Assembly: GCA_046295215.1 (NCBI GenBank)
Contig: JBKBNP010000008.1
Coordinates: 1 to 64,000, forward strand
From: Szabonella sp046295215
Lineage (GTDB): Bacteria; Pseudomonadota; Alphaproteobacteria; Rhodobacterales; Rhodobacteraceae
Direction: 5' to 3'
Length of the DNA stretch: 64,000 bases
Shown here: piece by piece, positions 42,255 through 50,880 of the stretch
How positions within the stretch are numbered: the stretch's first letter is position 1
How the letters are laid out: each line of letters begins with the position of its first letter
Program-made: the position numbers and the translations under genes
Notes under the pieces: generated by a model
Told to the model about the DNA's origin: nothing
The model's input: only the letters and a program-made list of their open reading frames with translations
The model's database searches: none

Positions 42255-43109
42255 TCAGCCGGCCATTTCAGCGATCATCGCAGCTTTTGCCAGCGTCGCC
42301 CTTGCGGTCACGATATGCAGGTTCTCGACGATCTTTCCATCCACAACCGCAACGCCCTGCCCTGCGGCGCTCGCCTGATCGAAGGCGTCGATCTGGCGGC
42401 GGGCGAGGTCAAGCTCCGCCTCGGACGGCGCGAAGGCCGCATTGGCGATGTCGAGTTGCGCGGGATGGATCAGCGTCTTGCCGTCAAACCCCATGTCGCG
42501 GCCCTGGTCACATTCGGCGCGCAGGCCCGCATCATCCTTGAAGGCATTGTAGACGCCATCGACGATGACCAGCCCTTCGGCGCGCGCCGCCAGCAGGCAC
42601 AGCCCCAGCCCCGGCAGCATGGCCAGACGGTCGGGCCGGTGGCGGCTGCCGAGTTCACGCGCAAGGTCATTGGTGCCCATCACCATGCCCGCAAGCCGGG
42701 GATGTGCCGCGATGTCGGCGGCGCTCAGCATGCCCCGCGCGGTTTCCATCATCGCCCAGAGCGGCACATCGGGGATCAGGCGCGCAACGGCCTCCAGATC
42801 CGCGGCGGAATTGACCTTGGGCACAAGGATCGCCTCGATGGCCTGCCCCGCAAAGGCGGCGAGGTCATCGATGCCCCAAGGGGTATCGAGCCCGTTGACC
42901 CGGACAATCCGCGCGCGGCGGCCATAATCGGCACTGTCGAGCGTGGCGACCAGCAGCGCCCGGGCGGCGGGTTTTTCCTCGGGCGCCACGGCATCCTCCA
43001 GATCGAAGATGATGGCATCGGCGGGCAGGCTGCGCGCCTTGTCCAGTGCGCGGTCCTTCGATCCGGGGATGTAGAGGACGGACCTGTAGGGGCGGGCTTG
43101 GCTATCCAT
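42255..43109 (-). CDS. mcl2: HpcH/CitE-type CoA lyase, probable (3S)-malyl-CoA thioesterase Mcl2
   Basis: 284 residues of the CitE-like TIM-barrel family: RSVLYIPGSKDRALDKARSL, AIIFDLEDAVAPEEK, the acyl-binding Arg in ARIVRVNGLDT, the metal ligand Glu in LWAMMETARGML and Asp of GTNDLARELG. This N-terminus is closer to the malyl-CoA thioesterase Mcl2 of Rhodobacter sphaeroides than to the Mcl1 lyase. Mcl2 releases malate from malyl-CoA made in glyoxylate assimilation. It heads an operon mcl2-nnrU-DUF1737-mch and has GCAGGAGAGAATC before the ATG at 43109. Confidence 0.88.
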   Translation of the reverse strand: MDSQARPYRSVLYIPGSKDRALDKARSLPADAIIFDLEDAVAPEEKPAARALLVATLDSADYGRRARIVRVNGLDTPWGIDDLAAFAGQAIEAILVPKVNSAADLEAVARLIPDVPLWAMMETARGMLSAADIAAHPRLAGMVMGTNDLARELGSRHRPDRLAMLPGLGLCLLAARAEGLVIVDGVYNAFKDDAGLRAECDQGRDMGFDGKTLIHPAQLDIANAAFAPSEAELDLARRQIDAFDQASAAGQGVAVVDGKIVENLHIVTARATLAKAAMIAEMAG

Positions 43110-43172
43110 GATTCTCTCCTGCGCAACTTTATTGCGTGACAGATCACATTTCCGCCACTTCCGGCAAGGGCG

Positions 43173-43194
43173 GATTTGCTGCAATGCAGAAATC
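43173..43194. promoter_or_regulatory. Inverted repeat upstream of mcl2
   Basis: GATTTGCTGCA-A-TGCAGAAATC is an inverted repeat with a one-base bulge, 64-85 bases before the mcl2 start. Closer to the gene (43136-43147) is GTGACAGATCAC, itself a GTGA-N4-TCAC palindrome. Both are candidate regulator sites for the ethylmalonyl-CoA pathway operon, unconfirmed. Confidence 0.4.
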
Positions 43195-43324
43195 GGGCGC
43201 GGCGTTAACCTTATCTCCAACATCGGGGCGCAGCCTTGGGGCAAGGCCGGAAACGGGCCGAAGTGCATCATGCCGCGCAGGACGGGTGAAACCGGCAGAC
43301 GCGGCCCACCGGAAAGGGATGACA

Positions 43325-43636
43325 ATGGCACAAAGACTTTTCGCGCTGTCACTGGGGTTCGGCGCGTTGATTCTGATGGCGCAGGCGGGCCACGCGGCTT
43401 CGCAATGCGGCCCGCGCGCGGCGGTGCTGGAACAGCTTGCAGGCCGCTATGGCGAAAGCCGCCGGTCGATGGGGATCGCCGCAAACAACATGGTGATGGA
43501 GGTGTTCGCCAATGCGGACTCGCAAAGCTGGACGATCACGGTGACCACGCCGCAGGGCCAGACCTGCCTTGTGGCGTCGGGCACCGGGTTCGAGACGCTG
43601 ACCGAACCGCTGCCTGCCAAGGGCAAACCGGCGTGA
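43325..43636 (+). CDS. Small exported protein, unknown function
   Basis: 103 residues with a signal peptide (LFALSLGFGALILMAQAGHA) and a mature part carrying two cysteines (SQCGPRAAV and GQTCLVASG) that could form a disulfide. GPRAAVLEQLAGRYGESRR resembles a short conserved motif in exported rhodobacterial proteins, but I cannot name a domain. GGAAAGGG precedes; an ATG two codons earlier is also possible. It is convergent with the TSUP permease gene. Confidence 0.75.
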   Translation: MAQRLFALSLGFGALILMAQAGHAASQCGPRAAVLEQLAGRYGESRRSMGIAANNMVMEVFANADSQSWTITVTTPQGQTCLVASGTGFETLTEPLPAKGKPA

Positions 43637-43642
43637 CGGATT

Positions 43643-44383
43643 TCAGGCAAAGGCCGCCCAGATCAGCCGCAGGGACAGCAACAAGAGCGCCCACAGCACC
43701 AGCTTGAAAAAAAGCGCCTCGGGGATCACCCGGACGAGCCGCACGCCCGCCAGCACGGCCAGTGCGGCGGGCAGCATCAGCCAGACGGCGACCGGCATCC
43801 GGTCCCAGGTCAGCATGCCGACCGACCAGTAGGCGGGCAGTTTCGCGGCATTGACCCACGCGAAGAGGATCGTTGATGTGCCCGCGAAGACAGTCTTCGA
43901 CAAGCGCAGCGGCAGCACATAGATCTGATAGGGTGGCCCGCCCGCATGGCTGACAAAGCTGGTGAACCCCGCCGCCGCCCCCCAGAACAGCCCCGGCCCG
44001 GTGCGCGCCGGTCGGGCAGCGGACACCGCGCCAAACCCCGCAAGGCGGGAGGCCGCGAAACTCGCGCCCAGCAGCCCGATCAGCCCGCCCACCACCGCCT
44101 CGGACACCCAGGCCGCTGTCGCCCAGCCGATGAAGATGCCGATGGCCGTGGCAGGCACCATGATCTTCAGCACCCGCGCATCGAAATCACGCCGGTAAGC
44201 CCAGAGGCCGAACCAGTCCGACACGATGTAGATGGGCAGCAAAAGCCCTGCGGCTTGCAAGGGCGGCATCACGAGGCTGAGAATCGGCACCGAGGTCATG
44301 GCGACAACAGGCAATCCGCCCTTGCTCAGCCCGACCATGATCGAGGCGAGAACCGCGACCGACCAGAAAAACACGCCTTCCAT
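43643..44383 (-). CDS. TSUP (TauE/SafE) family permease
   Basis: 246 residues with about eight helices in two halves. VGLSKGGLPVVAMTSVPILSLVM and PIYIVSDWFGLWAYRRDFD in the first half, SFVSHAGGPPYQIYVLPLRL in the second, are typical of the TauE/SafE family, which exports or imports sulfite, sulfoacetate or related organic anions. The start at 44383 is MEGVFFWSVAV. Substrate unknown. Confidence 0.87.
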   Translation of the reverse strand: MEGVFFWSVAVLASIMVGLSKGGLPVVAMTSVPILSLVMPPLQAAGLLLPIYIVSDWFGLWAYRRDFDARVLKIMVPATAIGIFIGWATAAWVSEAVVGGLIGLLGASFAASRLAGFGAVSAARPARTGPGLFWGAAAGFTSFVSHAGGPPYQIYVLPLRLSKTVFAGTSTILFAWVNAAKLPAYWSVGMLTWDRMPVAVWLMLPAALAVLAGVRLVRVIPEALFFKLVLWALLLLSLRLIWAAFA

Positions 44384-44575
44384 CCCGATCCCGCCCGATC
44401 CCCGTCCCCGTTGTCCGCCCTTTAGCGCAAACATCGCCCGGCAGCCAGCCAGCGGGCCGCGCTGCGCCGCAGCAGACTTGCGCAATGGCCTGCAAACGAC
44501 TACCCATCGGCCCGAAACGGCGGAATCCACCCGCATGCGGTTTCACATAACCCAACCGACCCGGAGACAGACATC

Positions 44576-45538
44576 ATGGCCCGACCCAAGATTGCACTGA
44601 TCGGCGCGGGGCAGATCGGCGGAACACTCGCCCATCTCGCCGCGATCAAGGAACTGGGGGATATTGTCCTCTTTGACATTGCCGAAGGCACCCCGCAGGG
44701 CAAGGCGCTGGACATTGCACAATCGGGGCCTTCCGAAGGTTTCGACGCCAGCATGAAGGGTGCCAACAGCTATGAGGACATCGCGGGCGCCGATGTCTGC
44801 ATCGTGACCGCAGGCGTGCCGCGCAAGCCCGGCATGACGCGCGACGATCTGGTCGGCATCAACCTCAAGGTCATGAAATCCGTGGGCGAGGGCATCAAGG
44901 CGCATGCCCCGAACGCCTTTGTGATCTGCATCACCAACCCGCTGGATGCGATGGTCTGGGCGCTGCGCGAATTTTCCGGCCTGCCGCATGAAAAGGTCGT
45001 GGGCATGGCGGGCGTGCTGGACAGCGCCCGTTTCCGCCACTTCCTCAGCCTCGAATTCGATGTGTCGATGCGCGATGTGACCGCCTTCGTGCTGGGCGGG
45101 CACGGCGATACGATGGTACCGCTGGTGCGCTATTCCACCGTCGGTGGCATCCCGCTGCCCGACCTCGTGTCGATGGGCTGGACCACGCAGGACAAGCTGG
45201 ACGCCATCGTTCAGCGCACCCGGGACGGCGGGGCGGAGATCGTGGGCCTTCTGAAAACCGGCTCGGCCTTCTATGCGCCCGCGACCTCGGCGATCGAGAT
45301 GGCCGAAGCTTACCTCAAGGACCAGAAGCGTCTGCTGCCCTGCGCGGCTTATGTCGATGGTGCCTACGGGCTGAAAGGCATGTATGTCGGCGTGCCGACA
45401 ATCATCGGCGCCAAGGGGATCGAGCGGATCGTGGACATCAAGCTGAACCCCGCCGAACAATCAATGTTCGACAAGTCGGTGGATGCGGTGAAGGGTCTGC
45501 TGGACGCCTGCAAGGCCATCGACCCGACCCTGGCCTGA
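44576..45538 (+). CDS. mdh: Malate dehydrogenase
   Basis: The 320-residue lactate-dehydrogenase-like MDH of Alphaproteobacteria oxidises malate to oxaloacetate with NAD. Motifs: IGAGQIGGTLAHL, LFDIAEGTPQGKALD (Asp for NAD), GVPRKPGMTRDDL (substrate Arg), NPLDAMVWA, the VLDSARFRHFL segment and the catalytic His in GGHGDTMVPL. The ATG at 44576 follows GGAGACAGACATC. A strong hairpin follows the stop, so it seems to be transcribed alone here. Confidence 0.96.
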   Translation: MARPKIALIGAGQIGGTLAHLAAIKELGDIVLFDIAEGTPQGKALDIAQSGPSEGFDASMKGANSYEDIAGADVCIVTAGVPRKPGMTRDDLVGINLKVMKSVGEGIKAHAPNAFVICITNPLDAMVWALREFSGLPHEKVVGMAGVLDSARFRHFLSLEFDVSMRDVTAFVLGGHGDTMVPLVRYSTVGGIPLPDLVSMGWTTQDKLDAIVQRTRDGGAEIVGLLKTGSAFYAPATSAIEMAEAYLKDQKRLLPCAAYVDGAYGLKGMYVGVPTIIGAKGIERIVDIKLNPAEQSMFDKSVDAVKGLLDACKAIDPTLA

Positions 45539-45561
45539 GCCTTCGTGCAGGGTGAAATGAC

Positions 45562-45587
45562 GGCGCGTCCGGGCAACCGGGCGCGCC
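45562..45587 (+). terminator. Hairpin terminator after mdh
   Basis: GGCGCGTCCGG-GCAA-CCGGGCGCGCC forms an 11-bp stem with one T-G pair and a GCAA tetraloop, followed by a short T-rich stretch (GCTTTCGTTGG). It lies between mdh and the convergent DUF2254 gene. Confidence 0.6.
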
Positions 45588-45609
45588 GCTTTCGTTGGAG
45601 ATGCCGGGG

Positions 45610-46887
45610 TCAGATCGGCCTGCCGCGCACCGGACCGGCCAGTTCCGCAATCTCGGACGCAACAGCCTCCAGCCGGTCAAGTTCCGAGGGCAGCATCAGG
45701 TCGCGGCACCGGGTCATGGCCTCCTCCGACATCAGGCCCGCCGCGCGCCCGAAGACCTCGGGCGCATGGCGGATCAGCACCAGAAGCGATTTCTGCAAGC
45801 GGATCTGCACCGCGAAAACCCCGGCCCCGTCGCGCGCGATGGGGGAAAACACATCCTCGAACGCATCCGACAGGCGCAGGGGGGGCACGCCCACGCGGGA
45901 AAACTCCAGCTTTGGCTCCTGCTTTTCCGCCCATGGGGTCAGCAGCCGCACCGCCCGGCCCAGAATGTCGATGGCGGTGCCGGGGTCGTTCACCGCAGGC
46001 GACAGCGCGCGCTCCGCGATCTCTGCCAGAACCGAAAGGCCAAACCGGGGGTCCTGATCGAAATTCCGCGTCATGCTGATGGCAAAGGCCGAGAGCAGCA
46101 TCCGGGCGTCGAACTCTGCCCGGAGGTCCGGCGGTGCAACATACCAGATCGCCACATCGGAGGGGTGCAGGAAGGTGCCGGGCAATGCCGCCAGACACAG
46201 CTTCAGTTCGAAGGTTTCTGCGGTTTCCTGAAGCTGTTCCATGTCGATATGGCAGACATAGCCGATTTCGGGGTGATGCACCGGCAGCGCCCCCTCGGGC
46301 GGATCGCCCGCATGGCAATGCCCGCCCAGAAAGGGCGCCTCCATCCGCGCCTCCAGCGCCTCGCGGGTTGCCGTCTCCACCTTGGCGATGGTGTCATCCA
46401 TCAGGCCGAACACCGTCAGATGCGCGATCCACCGCAGGATCGTCACCACGATCACCGCGACCACCAGCCCCGTCACGACGAACAGCACCAGCCGGTCATT
46501 GTCGGAATAGGCCCCGGCCTTGAGCGCGATGATCCCGATCAGGCTGTAGAGAAACGCGCCCAGAAAGGTGGACAGCACCTGCTGCGTCGTGCGGTCGGAC
46601 TTGAGAAGCGCGGTTGCGCGGGGTGTGACGGAACTGGTCGCGGCCCCGAAAGCCGACACCATGATCCCGAGCGAGAAGGTGACGACCGAAAGCATGGAAC
46701 TTGCAAGGATCGTCAGCACCGCCTCCACGGCGCCCGAGCCCAGCCGCTCCCCCAGACCCGAGGGCAGAAAGGGGCCGACCAGCGCGGCCAAAAAGGGCGT
46801 GACAACGGCGAGTGCCGCATAAAGCCCTGCAATCACCCAGAGTTTCTGGAAAATCTGCCGCAATAACCAATGCCACCGGGTAATCAT
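45610..46887 (-). CDS. DUF2254 domain membrane protein
   Basis: 425 residues. Four transmembrane helices in the first 160 residues (e.g. LWVIAGLYAALAVVTPFLAAL, LVLFVVTGLVVAVIVVTILRWI) with the conserved TFSLGIMVSAFGAATSSVTPR loop, followed by a large soluble domain with HIDMEQLQETAE and the DPGTAIDILGRAVRLL segment. This matches DUF2254, widespread and uncharacterised. Soluble part probably cytoplasmic. Confidence 0.88.
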   Translation of the reverse strand: MITRWHWLLRQIFQKLWVIAGLYAALAVVTPFLAALVGPFLPSGLGERLGSGAVEAVLTILASSMLSVVTFSLGIMVSAFGAATSSVTPRATALLKSDRTTQQVLSTFLGAFLYSLIGIIALKAGAYSDNDRLVLFVVTGLVVAVIVVTILRWIAHLTVFGLMDDTIAKVETATREALEARMEAPFLGGHCHAGDPPEGALPVHHPEIGYVCHIDMEQLQETAETFELKLCLAALPGTFLHPSDVAIWYVAPPDLRAEFDARMLLSAFAISMTRNFDQDPRFGLSVLAEIAERALSPAVNDPGTAIDILGRAVRLLTPWAEKQEPKLEFSRVGVPPLRLSDAFEDVFSPIARDGAGVFAVQIRLQKSLLVLIRHAPEVFGRAAGLMSEEAMTRCRDLMLPSELDRLEAVASEIAELAGPVRGRPI

Positions 46888-46953
46888 CTTGCGGCCTCCA
46901 CTCGTGATCCGCCGCCAATCTGGACCGCGCAGAGCGGCGCGTCCAGTGCCGCT

Positions 46954-47673
46954 CTAGCGCAAACCGGCCACCGCGCGCCGCACCACGGCCATGCGTTCGG
47001 CATTGGGCGGATGGGTGCCGAGGAACTGATTGCCCGGATCGGGGATGCGGTTGAAGAATTCCGCCCCGCGCAGCGCGCTGTAGCCCGCGCGCTCGGTGAT
47101 TTCCGCGCCCAGCGCATCGGCCTGCAACTCGAACTCCTTGGAGAACCGTCTTGCCCCGACGGTGGCGCCCAGTTCCTGTGCGCTGCGCACCGCCCCTGCC
47201 CCTCCGCCCCCTGCAGCGACGAGGATGCCCGCCAGCAGCGCCCCTTGCGACGCGCTGCGCTGCACCTGCGGGATATGGCCCAGAATGTGATGGGCCGCCT
47301 CATGTCCGATGACAAAGGCGATCTCGTCGACATTTTGGGCCTCGGCGATCAGCCCCAGCGTGAAGCCCAGCACCGGTCGGCCATCCTCCCCCAGCATCTG
47401 AAAGGCATTGGCGGGCTGGTTGCGGCGGTCGTCGACCACGATGCGGAAATCGCAGGACACGCCGCGCGTGCGCTCGCGGCAGATGCGTTCGGCCATGGGT
47501 TCGACCGCCCCGATGGCGGTCACGAAATTGCGCGCGGCCTGATCCGGCGTCACCCTGTTACCGGAGGGCGCAAGAGCAACCGCCGGACCCGGCTGCGGCG
47601 CGGGCAGCGGATCGACCGGCACCACGCATCCGGCCAGAACAAGCACATAGAGGAGCGGGGCCAGGGCTTTCAT
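46954..47673 (-). CDS. M48-family zinc metallopeptidase, predicted lipoprotein
   Basis: 239 residues. Lipoprotein signal LLYVLVLAGCVVP (lipobox LAGC), then an M48 catalytic domain: HEAAHHILGHIP holds HExxH, the third zinc ligand Glu is in SKEFELQADALGAE, and GTHPPNAERMAVVRR follows. Similar to BepA/LoiP-type periplasmic proteases that act on outer-membrane proteins. Start at 47673. Confidence 0.9.
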   Translation of the reverse strand: MKALAPLLYVLVLAGCVVPVDPLPAPQPGPAVALAPSGNRVTPDQAARNFVTAIGAVEPMAERICRERTRGVSCDFRIVVDDRRNQPANAFQMLGEDGRPVLGFTLGLIAEAQNVDEIAFVIGHEAAHHILGHIPQVQRSASQGALLAGILVAAGGGGAGAVRSAQELGATVGARRFSKEFELQADALGAEITERAGYSALRGAEFFNRIPDPGNQFLGTHPPNAERMAVVRRAVAGLR

Positions 47674-47783
47674 CACCGGTTCCTTCAGCAAGATCATCGC
47701 CCGGGGTTCTAGCATGCCCCGCCGCGCAGGAAAGCCCGCTCGCGCAGGGTTGTGCAGAACAACAGCGCTGCTATTCTGGCGCC

Positions 47784-48035
47784 ATGTTTACAATCGAACA
47801 CGAATTCGACGCCACCGTCATAACGCTCATCGACGAGGGCAGCGTGGCGCTGGCCGAGGATGTGACCATCTCCGCCTTCGAGGATTGCGTCACGCTGGAA
47901 CAGGCCGATGCGCTGAGTGGCGAGCCGGTCACCATAACGCTGTCGATGGCGCAATTGCGTGACCTGATGGCCGCGCTCGACCTGCCCGAAGGCAGCTATC
48001 GCCTTGGCCTGCCGGACCGCCAGACCACGACCTGA
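47784..48035 (+). CDS. Small conserved hypothetical protein
   Basis: 83 residues, acidic: FTIEHEFDATVITLIDEG, VTISAFEDCVTLEQAD, and a C-terminal LRDLMAALDLPEGSYRL. No signal peptide or recognised domain. A close upstream ATG start without an obvious ribosome binding site. The regular codon use and a clear stop before the modular repeat support it as a gene; I believe it is found in other Rhodobacteraceae but cannot check. Confidence 0.6.
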   Translation: MFTIEHEFDATVITLIDEGSVALAEDVTISAFEDCVTLEQADALSGEPVTITLSMAQLRDLMAALDLPEGSYRLGLPDRQTTT

Positions 48036-48050
48036 TCCGGCCCTGCCCCC

Positions 48051-48119
48051 TTTCATCTTGGCGGAAATACCTCGGGGGGTGAGCACGCGCCCCGCGTGCG
48101 AGGGGGCAAGCAGCCCCCT
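48051..48119 (+). repeat. Dispersed modular repeat with two hairpins, probable terminator
   Basis: Box TTTCATCTTGGCGGAAATAC then CTCGGGGGGTGA, hairpin 1 GCACGCG-CCC-CGCGTGC (48083-48099) and hairpin 2 AGGGGGC-AAGCA-GCCCCCT (48101-48119). Its box joins features of the short (31263, 34920) and long variants. It separates convergent genes. Confidence 0.75.
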
Positions 48120-48165
48120 CCGCGCCACTCGTCACAGGCGCCACCGCGCAGATCGGGTGATGCGC

Positions 48166-48438
48166 TCACTCGACGCGGAACACCTTGAGCCGGGACGTCT
48201 CGCCGCGCACAAGACAGAGGCGCGAGGGGGCAATGACCAGCGCCTGCGCCAGCAACTGCTGCACCGCCCGGTTCGCCCGACCGTTTTCCGGCGCGGCGGT
48301 CACATGGGCGCGCAATTCTCCCTGCGCATCCCGCTCAATCGCATTGCGGCGCGCGCCGGGGGCCACGCGCAGCGAAATCTCTGTCCCCGGCAGGGCCAGA
48401 TGCGACAGATCCGGAAAGGCAGGGGCGGGCCGGGACAT
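48166..48438 (-). CDS. DUF167 / YggU family protein
   Basis: 90 residues: ISLRVAPGARRNAIERDAQGELRAHVTAAPENGRANRAV is the YggU signature, ending with RGETSRLKVFRV. A small conserved protein of unknown function. The ATG at 48438 matches the short family N-terminus; the frame is open further upstream without support. Confidence 0.88.
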   Translation of the reverse strand: MSRPAPAFPDLSHLALPGTEISLRVAPGARRNAIERDAQGELRAHVTAAPENGRANRAVQQLLAQALVIAPSRLCLVRGETSRLKVFRVE

Positions 48439-48552
48439 GACAGATTCTCCGTTTGCTTCCTGTTTCCGACGGCACCGACCCACCGCACAAAGAGGTGATG
48501 GCCCGGCGCGCGGCGGTCGGCTAGTCTCGGGTCATCAGAACAGGAGCCTGCC

Positions 48553-48966
48553 ATGACATTCCCGATCTTCCTGCGCGCCACGACCTTCGCCGGTCTGGCC
48601 CTGCTCGCCGCCTGCGGCACGCCTCAGGAACAATGTATCGCGGGGGTCACGCGCGACATGCGCGTGCTGGACCGGCTGATCGGGGAAAGCGAGGCCAACC
48701 TGCAACGCGGCTATGCGCTGCGCGAGGTCACCCTGTCCGACAGCCGCTATGTGATGTGCCACCCGGGCCGTCCGGCAGCGGCAGGCCATCCCGCCATCGC
48801 CCCGCAATATTGCTGGCGCGATTTCGACCGCACGGTGACGCGGCCCGCTGCGATCAATCTGGCCGAAGAACGGGTCAAGCTGGCCGAGATGAAGAGGAAA
48901 CGCGCAGATCTGGCCCGGGCTGCGGCCCCGGCCATTGCCCAATGCCGCGCGCTTCACCCGGAGTGA
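48553..48966 (+). CDS. Small predicted lipoprotein, unknown function
   Basis: 137 residues. Signal peptide ATTFAGLALLAAC gives a lipobox LAAC, mature part starting CGTPQEQC. A central RYVMCHPGRP and YCWRDFDRTVTRPAAINLAEER, then a basic helical segment and a final CRALHPE. Six cysteines in total. GGAGCCTGCC precedes the ATG. No family recognised. Confidence 0.78.
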   Translation: MTFPIFLRATTFAGLALLAACGTPQEQCIAGVTRDMRVLDRLIGESEANLQRGYALREVTLSDSRYVMCHPGRPAAAGHPAIAPQYCWRDFDRTVTRPAAINLAEERVKLAEMKRKRADLARAAAPAIAQCRALHPE

Positions 48967-48986
48967 CAGGGCCATCACGGCCCGCA

Positions 48987-49796
48987 TCAATGCGCGGCGA
49001 TTGTCACGGCGTCGATCAGGCTGCGACCACCATCGACGGTCACGATCTGCCCGGTGATGAAATCCGACGCATCGGAGGCCAGATACTGCGCCGTCTCCGC
49101 CACGACATCGGCGGGGGCGATGCGGTGCATCGGGGTGCCATCATTGATGGCGTCGTGCAGATCGACGTTTTCCTTGAGCGCGATCTGGAGGCTGGCGCTC
49201 ATCACCGACCCGAAGGAAATCGCATTGACCCGGATGCGTTTGGGCGCCAGCGCCACGGCCAGCGACCGGGTCATCTGGTCCACCGCAGCACAGGAAATCG
49301 AATAGCCCAGAAGCTCGGGCCGCGTCCGGGTCGAGGCGATCGACGAGAGATTGATGATGGACCCCACCGGCCCCTCGGTCTGTCCTGATTTCTCGGCCTG
49401 TGCGATCATGCGTTTCGCGGTCATCTGCGACAGCCGCAGGCTTGCCAGCATGTTCTGCTGAAGCAGCAGCTCGACCGCATCCTCCTCGGGGTTCAGCGGG
49501 TCGGAGATGCGGAACTGGCGACTGGCATTGACCAGAACATCCACCCGGTCGAAGGCGTCGATTGTCGCGGACAGAAGGTTGGCAATGGTCAGTTTCTCGC
49601 GCAGATCCCCCGCGAAGTAACGTAGCGCGCCCTCGCTTTTCGCCTCTTCGGCGCATTCGCTGCACAGCCGGTCATCATCGATGTCGGCGAACATGACATT
49701 GGCCCCCTTGTCGAGGAAATGCCGGGCGATGGCGCGACCGATGCCAGCGGCAGAGCCGGTAACGATGGCGGTCTTGCCGGTCAGGGCGAAGGACAT
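48987..49796 (-). CDS. SDR-family protein with altered active site
   Basis: 269 residues with a good cofactor site (TGSAAGIGRAIARHF, FADIDDDRL) and the family end GQIVTVDGG. The catalytic lysine of YxxxK is missing: where relatives read YxxSK this reads GYSISCAAV. The NNAG motif is replaced by VLVNASRQF. The catalytic Ser (LSSIAS) remains. It may bind NAD(P)(H) without classical dehydrogenase chemistry. It lies 22 bases upstream-to-downstream of the RsmC-like gene on the same strand, so it follows that gene in one transcript. Confidence 0.82.
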   Translation of the reverse strand: MSFALTGKTAIVTGSAAGIGRAIARHFLDKGANVMFADIDDDRLCSECAEEAKSEGALRYFAGDLREKLTIANLLSATIDAFDRVDVLVNASRQFRISDPLNPEEDAVELLLQQNMLASLRLSQMTAKRMIAQAEKSGQTEGPVGSIINLSSIASTRTRPELLGYSISCAAVDQMTRSLAVALAPKRIRVNAISFGSVMSASLQIALKENVDLHDAINDGTPMHRIAPADVVAETAQYLASDASDFITGQIVTVDGGRSLIDAVTIAAH

Positions 49797-49818
49797 GGCG
49801 GGGTCTCCGGGAAAAGGG

Positions 49819-50829
49819 TCAGGGTCGCGGGCGGATGGGGCGGCTTGCGCGCGTCAGGCGGAACCGCCTGTCACCGCCGATTTCGGCACATTCACGAAAC
49901 AACTCGGACAACAAACGATCATAGGGCAGATGGCGGTTGGCGACCAGCCAGAGCGTGCCATGCGGGGCAAGCAGACGCGCGGCGGCCTTCAGGAAGGCGA
50001 GGCCAAGGCCCGGATCCGCCTCCCGCCCGGCGTGGAACGGCGGGTTGCACAGGATGTGATCGGCCCCGCGCGGCAGCTTGAACGTCGTGGCATCGGCCCA
50101 ATGGAACTGCGCGCGCGGATCGGTGATGTTGACCCGCGCAGAGGCGAGGGCCGCGGCCTCGGCCTCCACCAGGTGCAGCTTGCGCACCCCCTCCCGCGCC
50201 AGCCCGGCCCGCGCGAGATAGCCCCAGCCTGCACCGAGGTCGATCACCTCGCCATTGAGCTTGGGCGGCAGGGCTGCGGCAAGCTGGACCGACCCGTCAT
50301 CCGGCCCGTCGGCGGAAAACACGCCCGGCAAGGTGATGAACCCCTCGCCCACCTCGCGCGGCTGCGCCTGCCAGTCAGCGGGCAGCACAGCGGCGGCAGG
50401 AAAGGAAAACAGCTTGCCATGCGCCTTGGCGACCGGGTCCGACACAGCGACATGGCCGCGCAGGTCGCGCAGAACCGAATCGGCGCCATCGGTCTTTTGC
50501 CCGTCCACAAGCACCGGTCCCCCCGGCACCACCCGGCCAGCGGCATGGTGCAAAAGCGCGCGCGCCTCGACCTTGGAGCGGGGCAGGCAGACCAGTGCGG
50601 CCACCGGCGGCGGCAGGCCCGCCTCATCCTCCGGCAGCGCGAAACAGCGGTATCCCCGCGCAGCCAGCGCGTCATGTTCGGGCCGGAACCCCTGCACGAT
50701 GCGCAGGCGCGCATTGGTCAGGGGGGCGAGTTCATCCGGGCCACGCGGACGCAGGACCAGAATATCCCCGGTTGCGGGCAGGGCGGGCAGCGCCCCGTCA
50801 AGGGCGATGGTCAATCGGGCTGATCGCAT
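49819..50829 (-). CDS. SAM-dependent methyltransferase, RsmC/RlmG-like
   Basis: 336 residues. The C-terminal half is a Rossmann methyltransferase: VIDLGAGWGYLARAGL (SAM loop), HLVEAEAAALASARVNI, and the catalytic NPPFHAGREADPG typical of guanine-N2 rRNA methyltransferases. The N-terminal half (about 1-170) is a degenerate duplicate of the same fold, as in RsmC and RlmG. Likely modifies a guanine in rRNA; which one cannot be told. Confidence 0.85.
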   Translation of the reverse strand: MRSARLTIALDGALPALPATGDILVLRPRGPDELAPLTNARLRIVQGFRPEHDALAARGYRCFALPEDEAGLPPPVAALVCLPRSKVEARALLHHAAGRVVPGGPVLVDGQKTDGADSVLRDLRGHVAVSDPVAKAHGKLFSFPAAAVLPADWQAQPREVGEGFITLPGVFSADGPDDGSVQLAAALPPKLNGEVIDLGAGWGYLARAGLAREGVRKLHLVEAEAAALASARVNITDPRAQFHWADATTFKLPRGADHILCNPPFHAGREADPGLGLAFLKAAARLLAPHGTLWLVANRHLPYDRLLSELFRECAEIGGDRRFRLTRASRPIRPRP

Positions 50830-50880
50830 GGGCGACCGCAGGGCGCGGCCCGGTTCCTTCTGCTCGGACAGGCGGTCTGC

